A stretch of DNA of 64,000 nt, from assembly GCA_951799425.1 (NCBI GenBank), contig OX637397.1, forward strand, positions 11,645,064-11,709,063, given 5' to 3'. Positions 1-13,740 of the stretch are shown here, piece by piece. A program made the translations under genes and the position numbers. The stretch comes from Ilex aquifolium (taxonomy: Eukaryota > Streptophyta > Magnoliopsida > Aquifoliales > Aquifoliaceae). The notes below the pieces were generated by a model. It searched no databases. It worked only from the letters and a program-made list of their open reading frames with translations, and was not told where the DNA came from. The stretch's first letter is position 1. Each line of letters opens with the position of its first letter.

Positions 1-1097
1 AAGGCAAACAACATGGTAACACATATCATGCCCAATTTCCACTTAATTCAAGAAATTGCAATAGGCAATTTCTACATACCAATTTAGGATAAAATTATTT
101 TACCTAAATTCCACCAATAGGCAAGTGTAATTTTTCTAACAACCTACCCATTTTCTTCATTATTTCATAACTATATACATATAAATATGTATACATATCT
201 ATATATATACCAAGCCATAATCATAGGCATTCTAGGTAAGAAATCAACCCAAGTAGGAGAACCCCTACCTCTTGTAGCGTGAGAATCCCGTAGGAAGCTC
301 CCAAGACCCGAAAACCCAACTCGAAGTTGATTTTTCCAAATCCCGATTTTTCACCTTCGGTGAAAATCTTCATTTTTGGTACCCACGCGTAGCCCTCGTC
401 GACGTGATCACTTCTCCCTTCTAGCTCGACGGAATTCGAGCAAAGAAATACAACTCGAATCTTGATTTTCGTACACCCCCACCCGTTCACCTTCGGTGAA
501 ACTTGTTGTTTTTGGTACCCACGCGTAGCCCTCATCGCGTAGATGAACTTTGCCTTTTGAATCGACGAATTCCGACGGACGGAACTCCCGGAATCGGCGA
601 AAGAAAGCTTGAAAAACCCACTTTTTCTCTCTTCTCTCTCCAAAAACGTCCACACTGGTTTTTGCACTGATATTTTGTGTAAAAATCTGATTTAAGCCCA
701 TATTTATAGTCGCAAATGAGCGGTCCACATCGCACCGCATATTTTCGACTTTCGGGTCCGTTTTTCGTCCCGAAACGATTCATTAAGTCCCGGATTAAGT
801 CCAAATTAATTTTATTGGAACTTTAATCCAATTATAAGGAAATTTTATAAAATCTATTATTGGGGACCTTTAAAATTACATTCGCCACGCAGTCGCCTCG
901 AACGACGTGTAAAAATCCGACTATCTCGGAATTCGACGAAATTTCTAGTGATTACTAGATTTCGCGTTGCGAATCCAATGGCGCACTCCGTTTCCTCATC
1001 CGAGGTCTAGAACATGATTATTTCAAATACGCATAAGGGTGGAGAATTACCATTTTGCCCTTTTTCAGAAAAAGTTCAATTTTTCCCGGGTTTTACA
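1..1097 (-). mobile_element. 3' LTR (partial) of a non-autonomous Ty3/gypsy element
   Basis: These 1,097 bases recur at 4,086-5,182 with only two substitutions seen by eye (near 387/4,472 and near 922/5,007). The element reads on the minus strand, so this is the 5' portion of its 3' LTR and the rest lies outside the window to the left. On the minus strand the LTR begins TGTAAAACCCGGG at 1,097. Directly upstream on that strand, at 1,098-1,118, lies a purine-rich polypurine tract (AAGGGGGAAAGAA). ORFs inside the LTR (221-804, minus) are duplicated in the other copy and resemble no known protein; they are treated as non-coding. Confidence 0.85.
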
Positions 1098-2259
1098 TTC
1101 TTTCCCCCTTAAAAAGAATTTCGTCCCCGAAATTCACACCCACGTGCACATTCAACCACGTGCCTATGCTTCCGTTTGTGGTTCTTTAACCGTCGTGAAC
1201 CATAAACCATCACTCTCCCGGACTATATTCAAATACAATCAAGTCCGTCCTTGGAGGTATCACAATATCAAGTGTACCTCTGTCCCATTTCCGGGACTAC
1301 TAGAATACGAGGTAAAGTAACCTTCTTTGTAATTTGACAATAGTACCGAAACATCCCAAGGCGAGGCATTCGGTAGTGAAGTCCTTATTCAACCTAGAGT
1401 TCTCACAACTCTACCAGTGTCATTCTATGAGGAGCCATAGAGTAGACAACATACCGGGGTGTAACTCAACACTGAAGTCTACATCCCTACGTGGAGGCAA
1501 ACATTCGTAAGCTCATAAACATCTGAGGTGGGCCAAATTCCTGTCTCACCTCGTTCCCTAGGATAAAGCTTGCTAGCTAACCCATGAACTGTCCGTACCA
1601 ACGGAATTCATACTTTACTTGAGGTAAAACGTCATGCGTTTCTCCTAAAACTTAAAACATACACACTCCGAGGTGTCAACAGTGACCCGTTGACGATCAC
1701 AATCACTGACGACTCAGTGTGCCGTCAATCCGTCCATCCCAAGGATGACATCAAATTCTAACATGTCCGTGGAGTAGAATCCCCAAGAATCCAAGCTCAC
1801 ATTCCCGACATACCCATTTAGTACTCACCCTAGCTCCTAGGGGAGAACTCACCCACAATGGCTCTTCCAAGGTTTCAACATCTAAGCCCAATTCCTTTAT
1901 GCAATTTAAATTGTCATAAAACAATAACTAGTATCCCAATGTAGGGACTCAGTTCAAAACATTGTGAATTTTCTCACCGTCTACCTAGTAGAGCAAGTGT
2001 CTCACACTAGTAGACATTTAACCCATGAACCATCTCGTTCATCCCTTTTCCGAACCCAAGGTTATGTTTTCTAAACCTAGTGTTCCGCTTTTCCATATAC
2101 ATTTTACCATGTATACAATTTACACATAACACATAATCATGTAGCACATAATCATGTAACAAATAAAACATATAACATGAATGCATATGGAATGCAATGG
2201 TGTAAACCCATTTCCCTCAAGCCCTAGGTAAATCGTATACCTATGCTCTGATACCAAGC
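1098..2259 (-). mobile_element. Short internal region of the LARD-like element
   Basis: Only 1,162 bp separate the two LTRs, far less than the 4-8 kb needed for gag-pol. No long ORF is present. On the minus strand near 1,725-1,760 the bases read FDVILGMDGLTA, close to the motif after the aspartic protease in chromovirus pol (DVILGMDWL). The interior therefore looks like a deletion derivative of a chromovirus-type element. It would depend on an autonomous relative for reverse transcription and integration. Seen: LTRs, primer site, polypurine tract and protease remnant. Inferred: non-autonomy. Confidence 0.75.
2245..2256 (-). other. Primer-binding site, initiator-Met tRNA type
   Basis: The minus strand reads TGGTATCAGAGC, the usual 12-base complement to the 3' end of initiator methionine tRNA in plant Ty3/gypsy and copia elements. 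It lies three bases inside the end of the 5' LTR, which fixes the element's orientation as minus. Confidence 0.9.
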
Positions 2260-5182
2260 TGTGACGCCCCAAAATCCGGGGGTCCGTTGATTACCCATCA
2301 ACCCGCGGAATACCTATAGATACCTAGTATCTCGATATCACAATGTTATGCCCCATTTACCGGGGTCCATAACTTACGAAATTTGGGCAGAGTCTCCTTT
2401 GTATGGGGAGCTCTACCCAATACCCAACCTGTGCAATACACAATTACCAGACCCATCCGAGGTCAAATATAAAGCAATGGCCGCACCGGGTCCATGTATA
2501 AGTAAACATTGGCCACACTGGGTCCAATTAACCATACTTATATAACATACAAGGTTAGATTAACAATTATTCACATATATTCTATTACAATTAATTTGCT
2601 TAATTTACATGCCAAAGACATAATATTTCAAATGTTTTCACATGAAATAAGGCTAAGACCACATGTCGGCCTTTCTTCAACCATGAGGGCCCAAACTTGA
2701 GCCGTGCGTCGGTGAACCTCCCGCACCTGAAATTGTTCCCGTATAGGGTGAGCCAACGCCCAGTAGAGAAATTCCTACAGAGGCTACTCCTCAACCTATA
2801 TGCACATGAAATATTCACATGCAACATCCATAATTTCCATAACCATTCCAATCAAGAATGCAATTCAATGATAGAATGCCATTAAGCCATGCCGTGAATG
2901 AGATGAAATCCACTCATGTACATCCAACCCGAGTCCACCCCGACTCTCTTTACATGCCAATGCCATGTATGTTAAACCGGGCTACCTAAGCCCCATGAAT
3001 GAGATGGGACTCATGTACTCAACCCGAGCCCTCCCTGGCTCCTCAACACAATGCTAATGCCAACGTGTTTGATGTATCATGAAATGAGATGTGACTCATT
3101 TATGCACTCACCCCGAGCCCTTCCCGGCTCGACAACACAATGCAATGCCAAAGTGCTTCATTTCATCATTTATGTTTACATCAAATGATATTTTCAAAAA
3201 CTAGGGTCTTTCTTGGGATTGGACATTTTATGGGCTCATACCAAGGGTCTTCCACACCCGTACACTTTATGGGCTCTATACCAAGGGAGTGCACCTCCCC
3301 TTCACACCGGGCCTTGCACCCGAGAGGTCGCCATGCCTCTTCTTGCTAATCCCAACCCAATTTATCATGCAATGCAACCATGCAACTCAAAAAGGATCGT
3401 CGATCCACTTTTCTCCCGAGTCCACATATCAAGCACCAAACAAGGTGTTGATTAACCATGCACCACCTACACATGCCTCCACTAATGACTAATGTCCATG
3501 AATGGAGTTACCAATGTCATGCTCTATATGCAATAATGACAATGAGCAATTTCCATGACCATATGCATTTAATACCACATAGATTGTGGTATAAACACCC
3601 ATGCACAACATCCTTATGACATAATGTCCATGTATGTGATGTTCCCGTACATATGCAATGTAATGACCCATTGCTTCTCTCATGCAAGGTTCATATGTAA
3701 TGTATGCCATATGAACTGTCTCTACCACATTCCAACATATGGTATTAACAACAACCATGCACACACACACACCACTCATGATGTGAATTCCCCGTGCATA
3801 TGCAATGCGATGTATCATTGCAATAACATTATGTCACATATGTAATGCATGCCATATAGACTAAATTAACATAATCAATTCCATTCCATGACAATTTACA
3901 TTATAAACGTATAAATTCCATGCTTCATCACAACAATTGATATATCAAAATATATATATCTGACATTCACAATTTCAACATAAATCATATCGTACACATA
4001 TGATTTTCATTTACCACATAAGGCATAACATGTTATTTATCATATAACAATTTGAATCCATTTAGGTATTTTGTCAAACACCTTCAAGGCAAACAACATG
4101 GTAACACATATCATGCCCAATTTCCACTTAATTCAAGAAATTGCAATAGGCAATTTCTACATACCAATTTAGGATAAAATTATTTTACCTAAATTCCACC
4201 AATAGGCAAGTGTAATTTTTCTAACAACCTACCCATTTTCTTCATTATTTCATAACTATATACATATAAATATGTATACATATCTATATATATACCAAGC
4301 CATAATCATAGGCATTCTAGGTAAGAAATCAACCCAAGTAGGAGAACCCCTACCTCTTGTAGCGTGAGAATCCCGTAGGAAGCTCCCAAGACCCGAAAAC
4401 CCAACTCGAAGTTGATTTTTCCAAATCCCGATTTTTCACCTTCGGTGAAAATCTTCATTTTTGGTACCCACGCGTAACCCTCGTCGACGTGATCACTTCT
4501 CCCTTCTAGCTCGACGGAATTCGAGCAAAGAAATACAACTCGAATCTTGATTTTCGTACACCCCCACCCGTTCACCTTCGGTGAAACTTGTTGTTTTTGG
4601 TACCCACGCGTAGCCCTCATCGCGTAGATGAACTTTGCCTTTTGAATCGACGAATTCCGACGGACGGAACTCCCGGAATCGGCGAAAGAAAGCTTGAAAA
4701 ACCCACTTTTTCTCTCTTCTCTCTCCAAAAACGTCCACACTGGTTTTTGCACTGATATTTTGTGTAAAAATCTGATTTAAGCCCATATTTATAGTCGCAA
4801 ATGAGCGGTCCACATCGCACCGCATATTTTCGACTTTCGGGTCCGTTTTTCGTCCCGAAACGATTCATTAAGTCCCGGATTAAGTCCAAATTAATTTTAT
4901 TGGAACTTTAATCCAATTATAAGGAAATTTTATAAAATCTATTATTGGGGACCTTTAAAATTACATTCGCCACGCAGTCGCCTCGAACGACGTGTAAAAA
5001 TTCGACTATCTCGGAATTCGACGAAATTTCTAGTGATTACTAGATTTCGCGTTGCGAATCCAATGGCGCACTCCGTTTCCTCATCCGAGGTCTAGAACAT
5101 GATTATTTCAAATACGCATAAGGGTGGAGAATTACCATTTTGCCCTTTTTCAGAAAAAGTTCAATTTTTCCCGGGTTTTACA
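2260..5182 (-). mobile_element. 5' LTR, 2.9 kb, of the non-autonomous gypsy element
   Basis: On the plus strand the LTR opens TGTGACGCCCCAAAATCCGG at 2,260 and closes CCCGGGTTTTACA at 5,182, giving canonical TG...CA ends on either strand. The base after the end starts the candidate target duplication ATTAC (5,183-5,187), whose partner would lie left of the window. The LTR includes a 3.4-3.9 kb stretch rich in ATGCAATG-like words and CA repeats. The same LTR family recurs as a solo LTR at 37,770-40,645 and as a fragment near 12,506-13,740. Confidence 0.88.
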
Positions 5183-6737
5183 ATTACTCCTAATATATGT
5201 TATTCTGGGAAGCCGACCTACTGAACGTTATGTAAATGTGATGCATGCAGGAACAGATTGAGGGGTACCTTGAACTGTCAGTCAAGACGAAGTCTTTTTT
5301 TACTACAACTGTTGCTTTGTGGGATGCGGATTTCAATGTTAAATATAGGTAGAGATGCCAATATTTTTCTGTCGCATTTTCTCATTTTATTTTCCAAATA
5401 ACTATATTTGTTTCGTTATTTCGTGGGAGATATTATGAGATCATCATTTTGAAGCTGGAAATTACTGTAATAGCTTGCTCTTGTGGAAGGCCTGATATTC
5501 CAGTTTTTTTCTTTTCTCATTACAACACTAAAGATCTCTGAGTGTAGACAACCACGGGGTCTACAACTGTGTCTTTTAACAAATTATTGTGCACCACTAC
5601 TGTAAATTAAGTTTGGAATATTGATATATTTGGATAATTTATCTGAAATTTGGCAGCCATGTAAAATAGGTTGACAACTTGATTGCTCTGGTCAATTTCA
5701 AGGTATTTTCCTCGAAAATTAGATTTATATGTCGGAACTCAGAGCTTGATTGTATTGCACATGTTCTTTGTTGCTTGGTGATTTATTAAAGACTGAGAAT
5801 TATTGTTCAGGGCAAATTTTTGGTGATATATGCATTTAAAAATTATCAGGTCAGTTCTTTCTCTCCCTCTCTCTTTCTCTTTGCCTTGCACCAAAATGCT
5901 TTTGTTTGGCTTCAAATCTAGATATTTGTTAGGTTAATCATTTAAATATCTTTAACCCATACGCATTGGTTTTTTTGATAATTTTTCATCTAATTGCAGT
6001 TGATTCACTTAATTTACAAAAAAAAAATTGGGATAAAATTTTGTTGAGTTGAGACTTATAATGCCTAAGAAAAATACTGCCCCAAATGAACACCTAAAAA
6101 TGAAAACCCCTGAAAATGTGCGTGTGAATTTATAGTGAGGACATCATTTCCACTGATATTATAGAATTCTTATTTATTTGTTACGAAATCGACCATAGAT
6201 CAATTTTCCCTTTTATTTGGGAATATTAATTCTAAAATATATAAGTTTTATAGAGAGGTTGATATATTTTTGGTATTATATTTTCAAATGATACTCTGCC
6301 AAAAAATTGAAAATTTCTTACATTTCAATTTCTTACAAGTATGGATATAATTGTTTGTGTAGAAAGAATTATGTTGTGGTAATTGGTACATAGTTGGATT
6401 TTAGTGTGTATATATGGCATGATTTGATTATGATTATGAAATATATAAATTTTGTAGAGAGGTTGATATATTTGTGGCATCATATTTTCAGAGGATTTTT
6501 AGCCGAAAAATTGAAAGTTTTTTTACATAGTATCCACATTTTGACCCTTTTTATTTCACCGAAGTCATGACATTAAAAATGACTAAACGATTTTCAGCTT
6601 AATGTATGTTTATATTCATTGTTTGATTATTTCGTGTTTAAGAACTATATACAGTGTCTTCAAACACGTGATATAGGGCAAGTTTAGGCCTTCAGTTCTG
6701 TGCTTGATTATTCAATGTTCAATTTTTTTTAGTTGCA

Positions 6738-6766
6738 CCGTGCCTTCAGACACGGGTTATCCCTAG
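6738..6766 (+). mobile_element. Helitron-like 3' terminus
   Basis: A hairpin with stem CCGTG/CACGG (6,738-6,742 and 6,751-6,755) is followed after seven bases by CTAG then T. This is the arrangement expected at a Helitron 3' end (hairpin, short spacer, CTRR, insertion before T). A similar hairpin plus CTAGT occurs at about 7,100-7,127. On the minus strand another occurs at about 7,205-7,179 (stem GTGCC/GGCAC). No replication-helicase gene is present, so only non-autonomous copies are possible. Confidence 0.4.
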
Positions 6767-8169
6767 TATATATATATTATAGAGTAGTACTTTTATTCTA
6801 TTCAAAGAATTATAAGTGGAATTCTAATCAAATGAATTTCAAAAAATTTAATTTATCAAACATCACTAAAAAAATCACTCTCAATCATAAAATTCTAAAA
6901 AAAATAGAAGTTTAAATATTTTTTTTATTTTTTTTTTTGATAGTTCGAACAATGAATTTTGGGTATATACAAAATTTTCATAATACTATAATAGAATATG
7001 ATCAATAAAAAATTAAGTTTAGTAAATTTAAAATGATATTTAATTCATATACACATATACCAAATATATTTTATTAATTTTTGTGTACAAAAATTATTCA
7101 CATGCAATGCACGTGGTGTATTGCTAGTATATAAAAAAATACCATTCAATTTTAATAATCAAATATAATATTTAAGAACTAGTAATTGTCCGTGCCTGAA
7201 GGCACTATATTACTTGTAAAAAATTATAAATATTTGTTCATAAATAAAGACAATGTCTAATATAATTTGAACAATACAACGATCAAATTGATATTGTTCA
7301 ATCTATATGCAGATCATATATAATCAAATTTTTATATAACGAAAGTCACGCTACAACTACTGTAACATATTAATTCAAAAATCTGAAAAAATATAATTTT
7401 TATTGATCAAACATCTACGATTTTAACATTTTTAATAAACTTTATCTCAAATTTGAAAAAATTATAACTATTTGTGTTTCTGCAGGTTTTTACCTAAAGT
7501 ATATAACATTATCTCTGCACTATTTTTCCAATGTGAGTTTGTGTAACTTTTGCGAGGAAAACATCCAAAAGTTTCATATGAATTCTAGTAAATGTAAAAA
7601 AAAGAAATTCAATTCAATTTCTATTTCAATTCAACTTAAATATTCGTAAAATTCAATTGAATTTAAGTTTAAGTAAGAATGTGTACTTTATACTTGACAG
7701 TCAAATTCAGCTCAATTCGAGTCTTAATCATAATTACATTAAACCGAGAATTGAATTTAAGTTCGACTCAATTAACATTTCTATATTAAACCTACAAACT
7801 AATTCTTATTTATTCCCGTTCACAGTGACACCATAATTATTTTTAATTTAATTATTCTTTATTATTTTTACAATCAATTTCAATTTGACTTCAACTTTGA
7901 ATACTCGTAAATTCAAGCAAAGTTAAGTTTAAACAAAAATATATATTTTATACTCGATAATCAAATTCAGCTCAATTCGAATCCTAATCATAATCACTTC
8001 GAACCAATAATCGTGTAAAATGAAAGGATTCTTGTAATTTTTGCGCGGGAAAATTTTTTGGAGGAGTAGTTTTGATCATTTGATCAATAATCTTAAAACA
8101 ATCTGACCCACAAAAAACTCAAGACAAACAATGATAGCTCCCTTAATATATAGATATATCACAAATTAA

Positions 8170-8173
<4 letters not shown>

Positions 8174-8222
<49 letters not shown>
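8174..8222. repeat. (TA)n microsatellite
   Basis: About 24 uninterrupted TA units. A similar run lies at 10,507-10,562. Confidence 0.95.
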
Positions 8223-8225
<3 letters not shown>

Positions 8226-8412
8226 AGTTTATTATATCATTCGAATATTATAGTATTTTTATTTCAATACAAAATATGACATATATTATAGTCATTCAAC
8301 TTGTTTTGACGCAAATAATTTGTATTTATGGTCCATTTGTTATTTGAAAATTTTAAAAATAATCTGTAATTATATATAATCATAATTGACGACCTAATTA
8401 ATGTGTAGTATG

Positions 8413-8416
<4 letters not shown>

Positions 8417-8452
<36 letters not shown>
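8417..8452. repeat. (GA)n microsatellite
   Basis: A tract of alternating G and A, with a GATA-type repeat (AGAT units) following at about 8,722-8,748. Confidence 0.9.
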
Positions 8453-8454
<2 letters not shown>

Positions 8455-9400
8455 ATAAGAGATATCAATATCTTGAATTGTGGAAGGAATAAAGTCTTGT
8501 TCAAAAAATTGGGAGAGATAATTTAGCATTAGGACTGTCAGATTAATAATCGTCATACGATCTGAGTCACAACGTAAGTGAGAAGTGATGGAATTGGAGA
8601 GGGAGAATTCAATGTGAATGGTTTTGAGAGGGATATTGGTGGCTATTGAATGAGCCTATTTGAGACTGTGAGATGAGCTTATTGAAGTCTGTGATGTTTT
8701 ATATTATAGATTATATGTATAGATATAGATAGATAGATAGATATAGGATGATATATGTTAATAAACCTATATTTCGTTAATTTTAAATTACACGTTTGAG
8801 CTGCTTATTATATAGATTGGATTATATATATATAGATAAATAGGACGGCATATGTTAATGAACATATATTTTATTAGAGATAATCCTTGTTATTAGAGTT
8901 TTAATAGATTTTAAATATATTTTGTTTTTATTATATATATATGTATATAACTGTCCAAGTCAATCTCTCATATGGTTTGAACGGGAATGAGGAGAGATAA
9001 AAAAGAATGTAGTAGAGTCCTATAAGGATGTAGATATCTCTCCAATGGTTTGAATTGGGATGAAGAGAGATAAAAGGAATGTAGTAGAGTCCTGTAGGAA
9101 TGTAGATTAATTAGGATTGTCGGATCAAAAACCTGAAAATGATCTGAGCCGCGAAAAGCTCAAGACAAACCCGTCTAGCTACTTTATTATATAGATTTTT
9201 AATAGTTAAATAGAGAAATATAAAATATTATCACAAGTTTAAATCTAGTTAGGTGAAACTGTCACAAATTTACAATATTACTTACCCAAATAATAACTCT
9301 AAAAAATTACCCAAAAATCCAATCAAAATAATTACCCAAAACAGAATACTATACCCAAAATAAAATATTTTAACCAAAACATAAAGAAACTGAGTTTCAG

Positions 9401-10504
9401 TCACCAACAGAGTCTTCATTGACTCTTCACTTTACATGCTTGGGAGGAATGGAGAGAGAGAGAAAAGAAGAAGCAACAAAAGAAGAAGAAGCAGCCACCG
9501 CCTGAGAGATTAAACATGTTCCTCGAAACATTGATGATTGGAGGAAGGGTGTTGGCAGCTCTTCCACCTTCTACACATGCAAGGACGAAGTTGAAGATGA
9601 AGAACGAAAAAGGGCTCTCTGAAACTTTCAAGAACTTACACTATCTTACAGGAACGTATCACAAATTCTGTCAATTTCATCTTTTGTCTGTGTAATTGCA
9701 AAATGGGCGTGATTTTGGGGTTAAATGATTGAACAATTGTATGTGGGTCTCTATCATTTAGGGTTGAACTAGTAATAACCCGTACTTAAAGACATTTTAC
9801 AACTTAAAAAAACCCGTTAATTTAAAGTAATTCTTCCTTTATTTGCTTTAATTAAAGAAATTAAAATTAATCTAGACCCCATTATTTTTTCAAAAAAAAT
9901 TGGCATAATTTCCTCTAAAATAAGAGCCCAGATAACTATCAATCTGTCTATAGAAGTTACATATCTCTTAATCATACCCAAATCAATTATAGGACTTGTC
10001 ATTATGTCACACTCCTTCCTAAAAACAACATTTCACAACCACCATAATAACATAATAATATTAACTATACACAATAATCATCGTAATTAGATAATACAAT
10101 TATTATTTAACCTAGTTTACCAAAATGGTTTATCGATTCTTTAATGTCATATTTAACAAGGTTGAAAGCAGACAATTGATATGGTAAACAACTCAGATGA
10201 AACATAAGAGCAACTATCTTTATGCAAATACTATAATCCTTTCTTTTCTTGCTTCCTTTTGTTTTGACTATACCCGAGAGACAACTGCACTATTCCAATA
10301 TTACTGCTACGTCTATTTCCTAATCTATTTTTAAACCTAAATTGATAGGAACAAATTTTAGCACATCATAAGAGATAAACACGTGCCTAAAGACACTTTG
10401 TAACACAAAAATAATTTATCAATTATAAAAAATTAGAATCCATTGGAACATATATTACGGATACTGGAATCACATAAATGACTCTACATATGTCGACACA
10501 CTTG

Positions 10505-10565
<61 letters not shown>

Positions 10566-12505
10566 CACCCCAATATAAAGCAAAACTTAAAACTCAAATT
10601 CCCAATAAATCGAACCCAAGAATAAACATTCTCCATCAAAAAAAAAAGAACTAACATCAAAAGAAACTTGGAGATGAATAAAGGAATTTAGTAGACTAAT
10701 TTGCTTCACTTCTATCACTTAGCTACTTTCCATCACCATAAATGTACAAAATCACGTGACCAAATCAAAACAAAAAATCAAAACTCGGCAAAATTTTTTT
10801 GAGATCAACATCACCATGCAAATTATAGTCCCGAATAAATTTTAAGGCTCTAAAACTCTTTCAAAAACCCAAACAATTAGTAAACCCAAGAAATTAGTAT
10901 AATCCATAAATTATTCCAGAAACCAATCAAAACCCAAGAAGAGAATACAATGGATGCCATAAATATAGTAGCAAAAAAAAACGAAACCTATGAAAATTAA
11001 ATTCAACCTCTTGTACCCATGACAATCCATACCAATTATACCGACACAGTTGCAATAGCGAGTTACGATAGCATTCTTCTACAACTTGTCTAATATAGGT
11101 CATACGAGTAATGGGCATTATATCGGCATAATAACAGTATTATTGCAAGGGAAAATACCCCGTCCAAATGAGACATAATACCATATTCAAAACACACACA
11201 CATACACAAAGTACACAAAACTCTAAATAGGCAAAAAAATATTTTCATGAAAACACACAAAACCCTTACATCAACGACTGAAATCAACATCCCATTTCAT
11301 ACAATTAACAAACCCTAACATTCAATTTCGTAGGAAAAAAATTAAAACCTCACTAACAACTATAACATTCAATAAAAACCTAACCCCAAATTGACAAAAC
11401 CAACACTAAAATATAACATTTAAAACACCCAAAATTATACAAAACATAAATTAAGGCAATGTGCTGGTATGTGCTAGTGTGTGCATGCGCTGTTATGTGT
11501 TTGTTTGTGTAAATATCTAAAGGTGATCATTTTGTTGTCAAACCACGACCGCAAAAGCCAAACTTTTCTCCACACCACTCTGTCCTACTTAATATGTTCA
11601 AAGCTAGACATTCAAGAAAATGAATATCCTCTATAACACACACACAACTGAAGTGTAAGAAAAAACATAACAATTTGGTATAGTGACGACAAAACCCATT
11701 CCAATTTACACAACACCAAGACAATCAATTGATTAATATCCAAAATAGACCGCTAAAAGTCCTCCAAGCAAGTACCACCCAAATCAAACCAAGCAATTCC
11801 CAACTTTCAAGACCACGTGAGAAAAATAAAAAACACGAAAAAAAATATAATCAAAATTCAATAGTATGTCATGGTATCTATGTAAATAACCAAACCACCA
11901 ACCATGCACCAAAGAAACCCATTCCCAACCAATCACATTCACTTCTTACAAACTTCACAGCCACAATCTCAAACGTGTCGTCGTGAGTAGCAGGAAAAGG
12001 TCAATGCATCAACAAAAATTGAGGTGGTGGTGGTTGGGCAACAATGTAAGAGATATGGGGTACTCTGATCTGCCCTGTAATGATTGCTACGCTGCTGTTT
12101 TGAGCAGGGAATTGAGGATGGCCAACATAGAAAAAATTTCATAGATAAGAACAATTTTTTGAGACTGCTGCTTAGAATTTACTACAATTTTTTTAGAATT
12201 AGTTGTTTGTCTAAAATATTTTCCTTTTAACTTCTAGATATCATCGAGGGCGATAATGCCTCCATACAAATACATTCTAGGACATTAAATTAACTTCTAA
12301 CTTTGACCAACCTCAAAGATTCAAGGCTTGAACAAAGAGCTTTGGGAAAAAAAAAAAAAGAACAATATAGAGAATCAGAAAAAGGCAAAAAGGAAAAAAA
12401 AATAGAGCAGGATGCTCTATGGTTTTCATGGGAAAAGAAAAAACATTGGTGTTCATCATTAGTACCCAATATATGTAGTCACTTTCTTGGACTTCGTATC
12501 TTTTA
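9401..12505. other. Intergenic AT-rich DNA
   Basis: No gene is recognised. Features seen are a minus-strand CTAGT end with a poor hairpin near 9,769, a (TA)n run at 10,507-10,562, CA/GT-rich stretches near 11,200 and 11,470, and purine-rich low-complexity sequence near 12,340-12,410. Short ORFs here lack any family motif and have skewed composition. Confidence 0.5.
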
Positions 12506-13740
12506 GACCCGTTGGCCTTCGGCACAACATCCCTTTACCGGGATCACAACAACATAAAGTTTGCTAAGAGTCTCCCTTGTATCGGGCACTCCCAAACGCA
12601 TAATTTGTATACCATTCAATCACATGACCCATCCTAGGTCCAATACGCATTAATTACTCTTAATATAACACCATTTACCCCCTTGAAGGAAAAGAACTCA
12701 AGGCCCAGAAACATAGCAAAACATTTGAAAATTTGAAGTTTGAAGAAAACCTACCGGTAGAAGATGTGCAAGTTCTACCGGCAGAAAAAGGCTATTGGAA
12801 TTGTTCTACCAGTGGGCTTGTCAAAGTTCTACCAGTAGGAAAATTCACTAGAAATGTTCTACCACAAAACTTGACGTTCTACCGGTAGGAAAAACCTACT
12901 GAAAAAGTTCTACCGGTAGGTCTTTCCAGTTTTCCTCCGATTCCATCATTTTTCAATTTCCAATACATTTCAATCTTTTACAACACCAACCCAAACTCAT
13001 ATAACATCATTTTAAACAAAATACAATTCATATGAGTTCTATTGCAATCCTTTACATAACATTACATGTCCAAAAAACTAAATTACATTTTAGTTTTACA
13101 AAAACATCGTTTAAAAGCCAAATCTCGTCTTTTCTTCAACAATGAGGGCCCAAGTGAGAGCCGTCCACCGGTGCATGTCCTGCACCTGAAATGTTGCCCC
13201 TATAAAGGGTGAGTCACGCTCAATAGGGTATCTCCTAAAGAGGCTACTCTCCAACCTAGATGCATATGCAATGTTCACATGTAATTCTCAATCTACAATC
13301 ACTCCATTCAAGAAGATACAATTCAACAATGAAATCCTCTATGTCATGTCATGATATGATATGAGACTTACACATGCAACTCAACCGGAGCCTTTTTCCG
13401 GCTCCCTCAACACATGCAATGCCGAGTGTATGAATCCGGGCATTCCAAGCCCTCGCCATTGATGTTACACATCCAATGACTATTAAAATTCCCGAGTTTT
13501 TCTTGGGATGGGTATTTATGGACTAACACCAACGGGTGCCCAACCGACACGGCATTAATGGACTTCTACCAATGGCTCTGCATATGCCGACACACTTTAT
13601 GGACTCAATACCAACGGAATGCGTATCCGAATCACCGGGCCTTGCACCCGAGGGATAGTCTAGCTACTCTTGCTAACCCCTACCCTATTTTCAACGCAAC
13701 CCAAATACCAACAAAGGACATGAAATTGAGGGAAAATGAC
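12506..13740 (+). mobile_element. LTR fragment, same family as 2,260-5,182
   Basis: From 12,525 the sequence follows the pattern of LTR positions about 2,345-3,420: an ACCGGGATCA-like start, 'GAGTCTCC(C/T)TTGTAT', 'AATGAGGGCCCAAG' and 'GAGGCTACTC'. Neither TG start nor CA end is present, so it is truncated on both sides. It carries an insertion-like block at 12,750-12,920 with repeated TTCTACCGGTAG words. Divergence is visibly high, so this is an old copy. Confidence 0.7.
12750..12920. repeat. TACCGGTA palindrome array (first of three)
   Basis: Eight copies of TTCTACC(G/A)G(T/C)(A/G)G-like words, each containing the self-complementary TACCGGTA core or a one-base variant, occur within 170 bp in an otherwise AT-rich LTR fragment. 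Confidence 0.8.

Larger units (their letters stand above)
5183..9400. other. Intergenic AT-rich DNA with nested repeat debris
   Basis: No convincing gene is present; the longest open frames are about 60 codons in AT-rich sequence. The stretch holds several Helitron-like 3' ends (listed separately), two microsatellites, and repeated short modules containing GATCTGAG and AGACAAAC words near 8,100, 8,570 and 9,145. These modules are often followed by a TATATAGAT tail and look like copies of a small transposon family. They also recur near 45,950. Confidence 0.5.

Noticed and set aside
221..804. Three overlapping minus-strand ORFs (and their exact copies at 4,306-4,889)
   Set aside because: They lie inside the LTR, are duplicated with it and show no family motif; their openness reflects composition.
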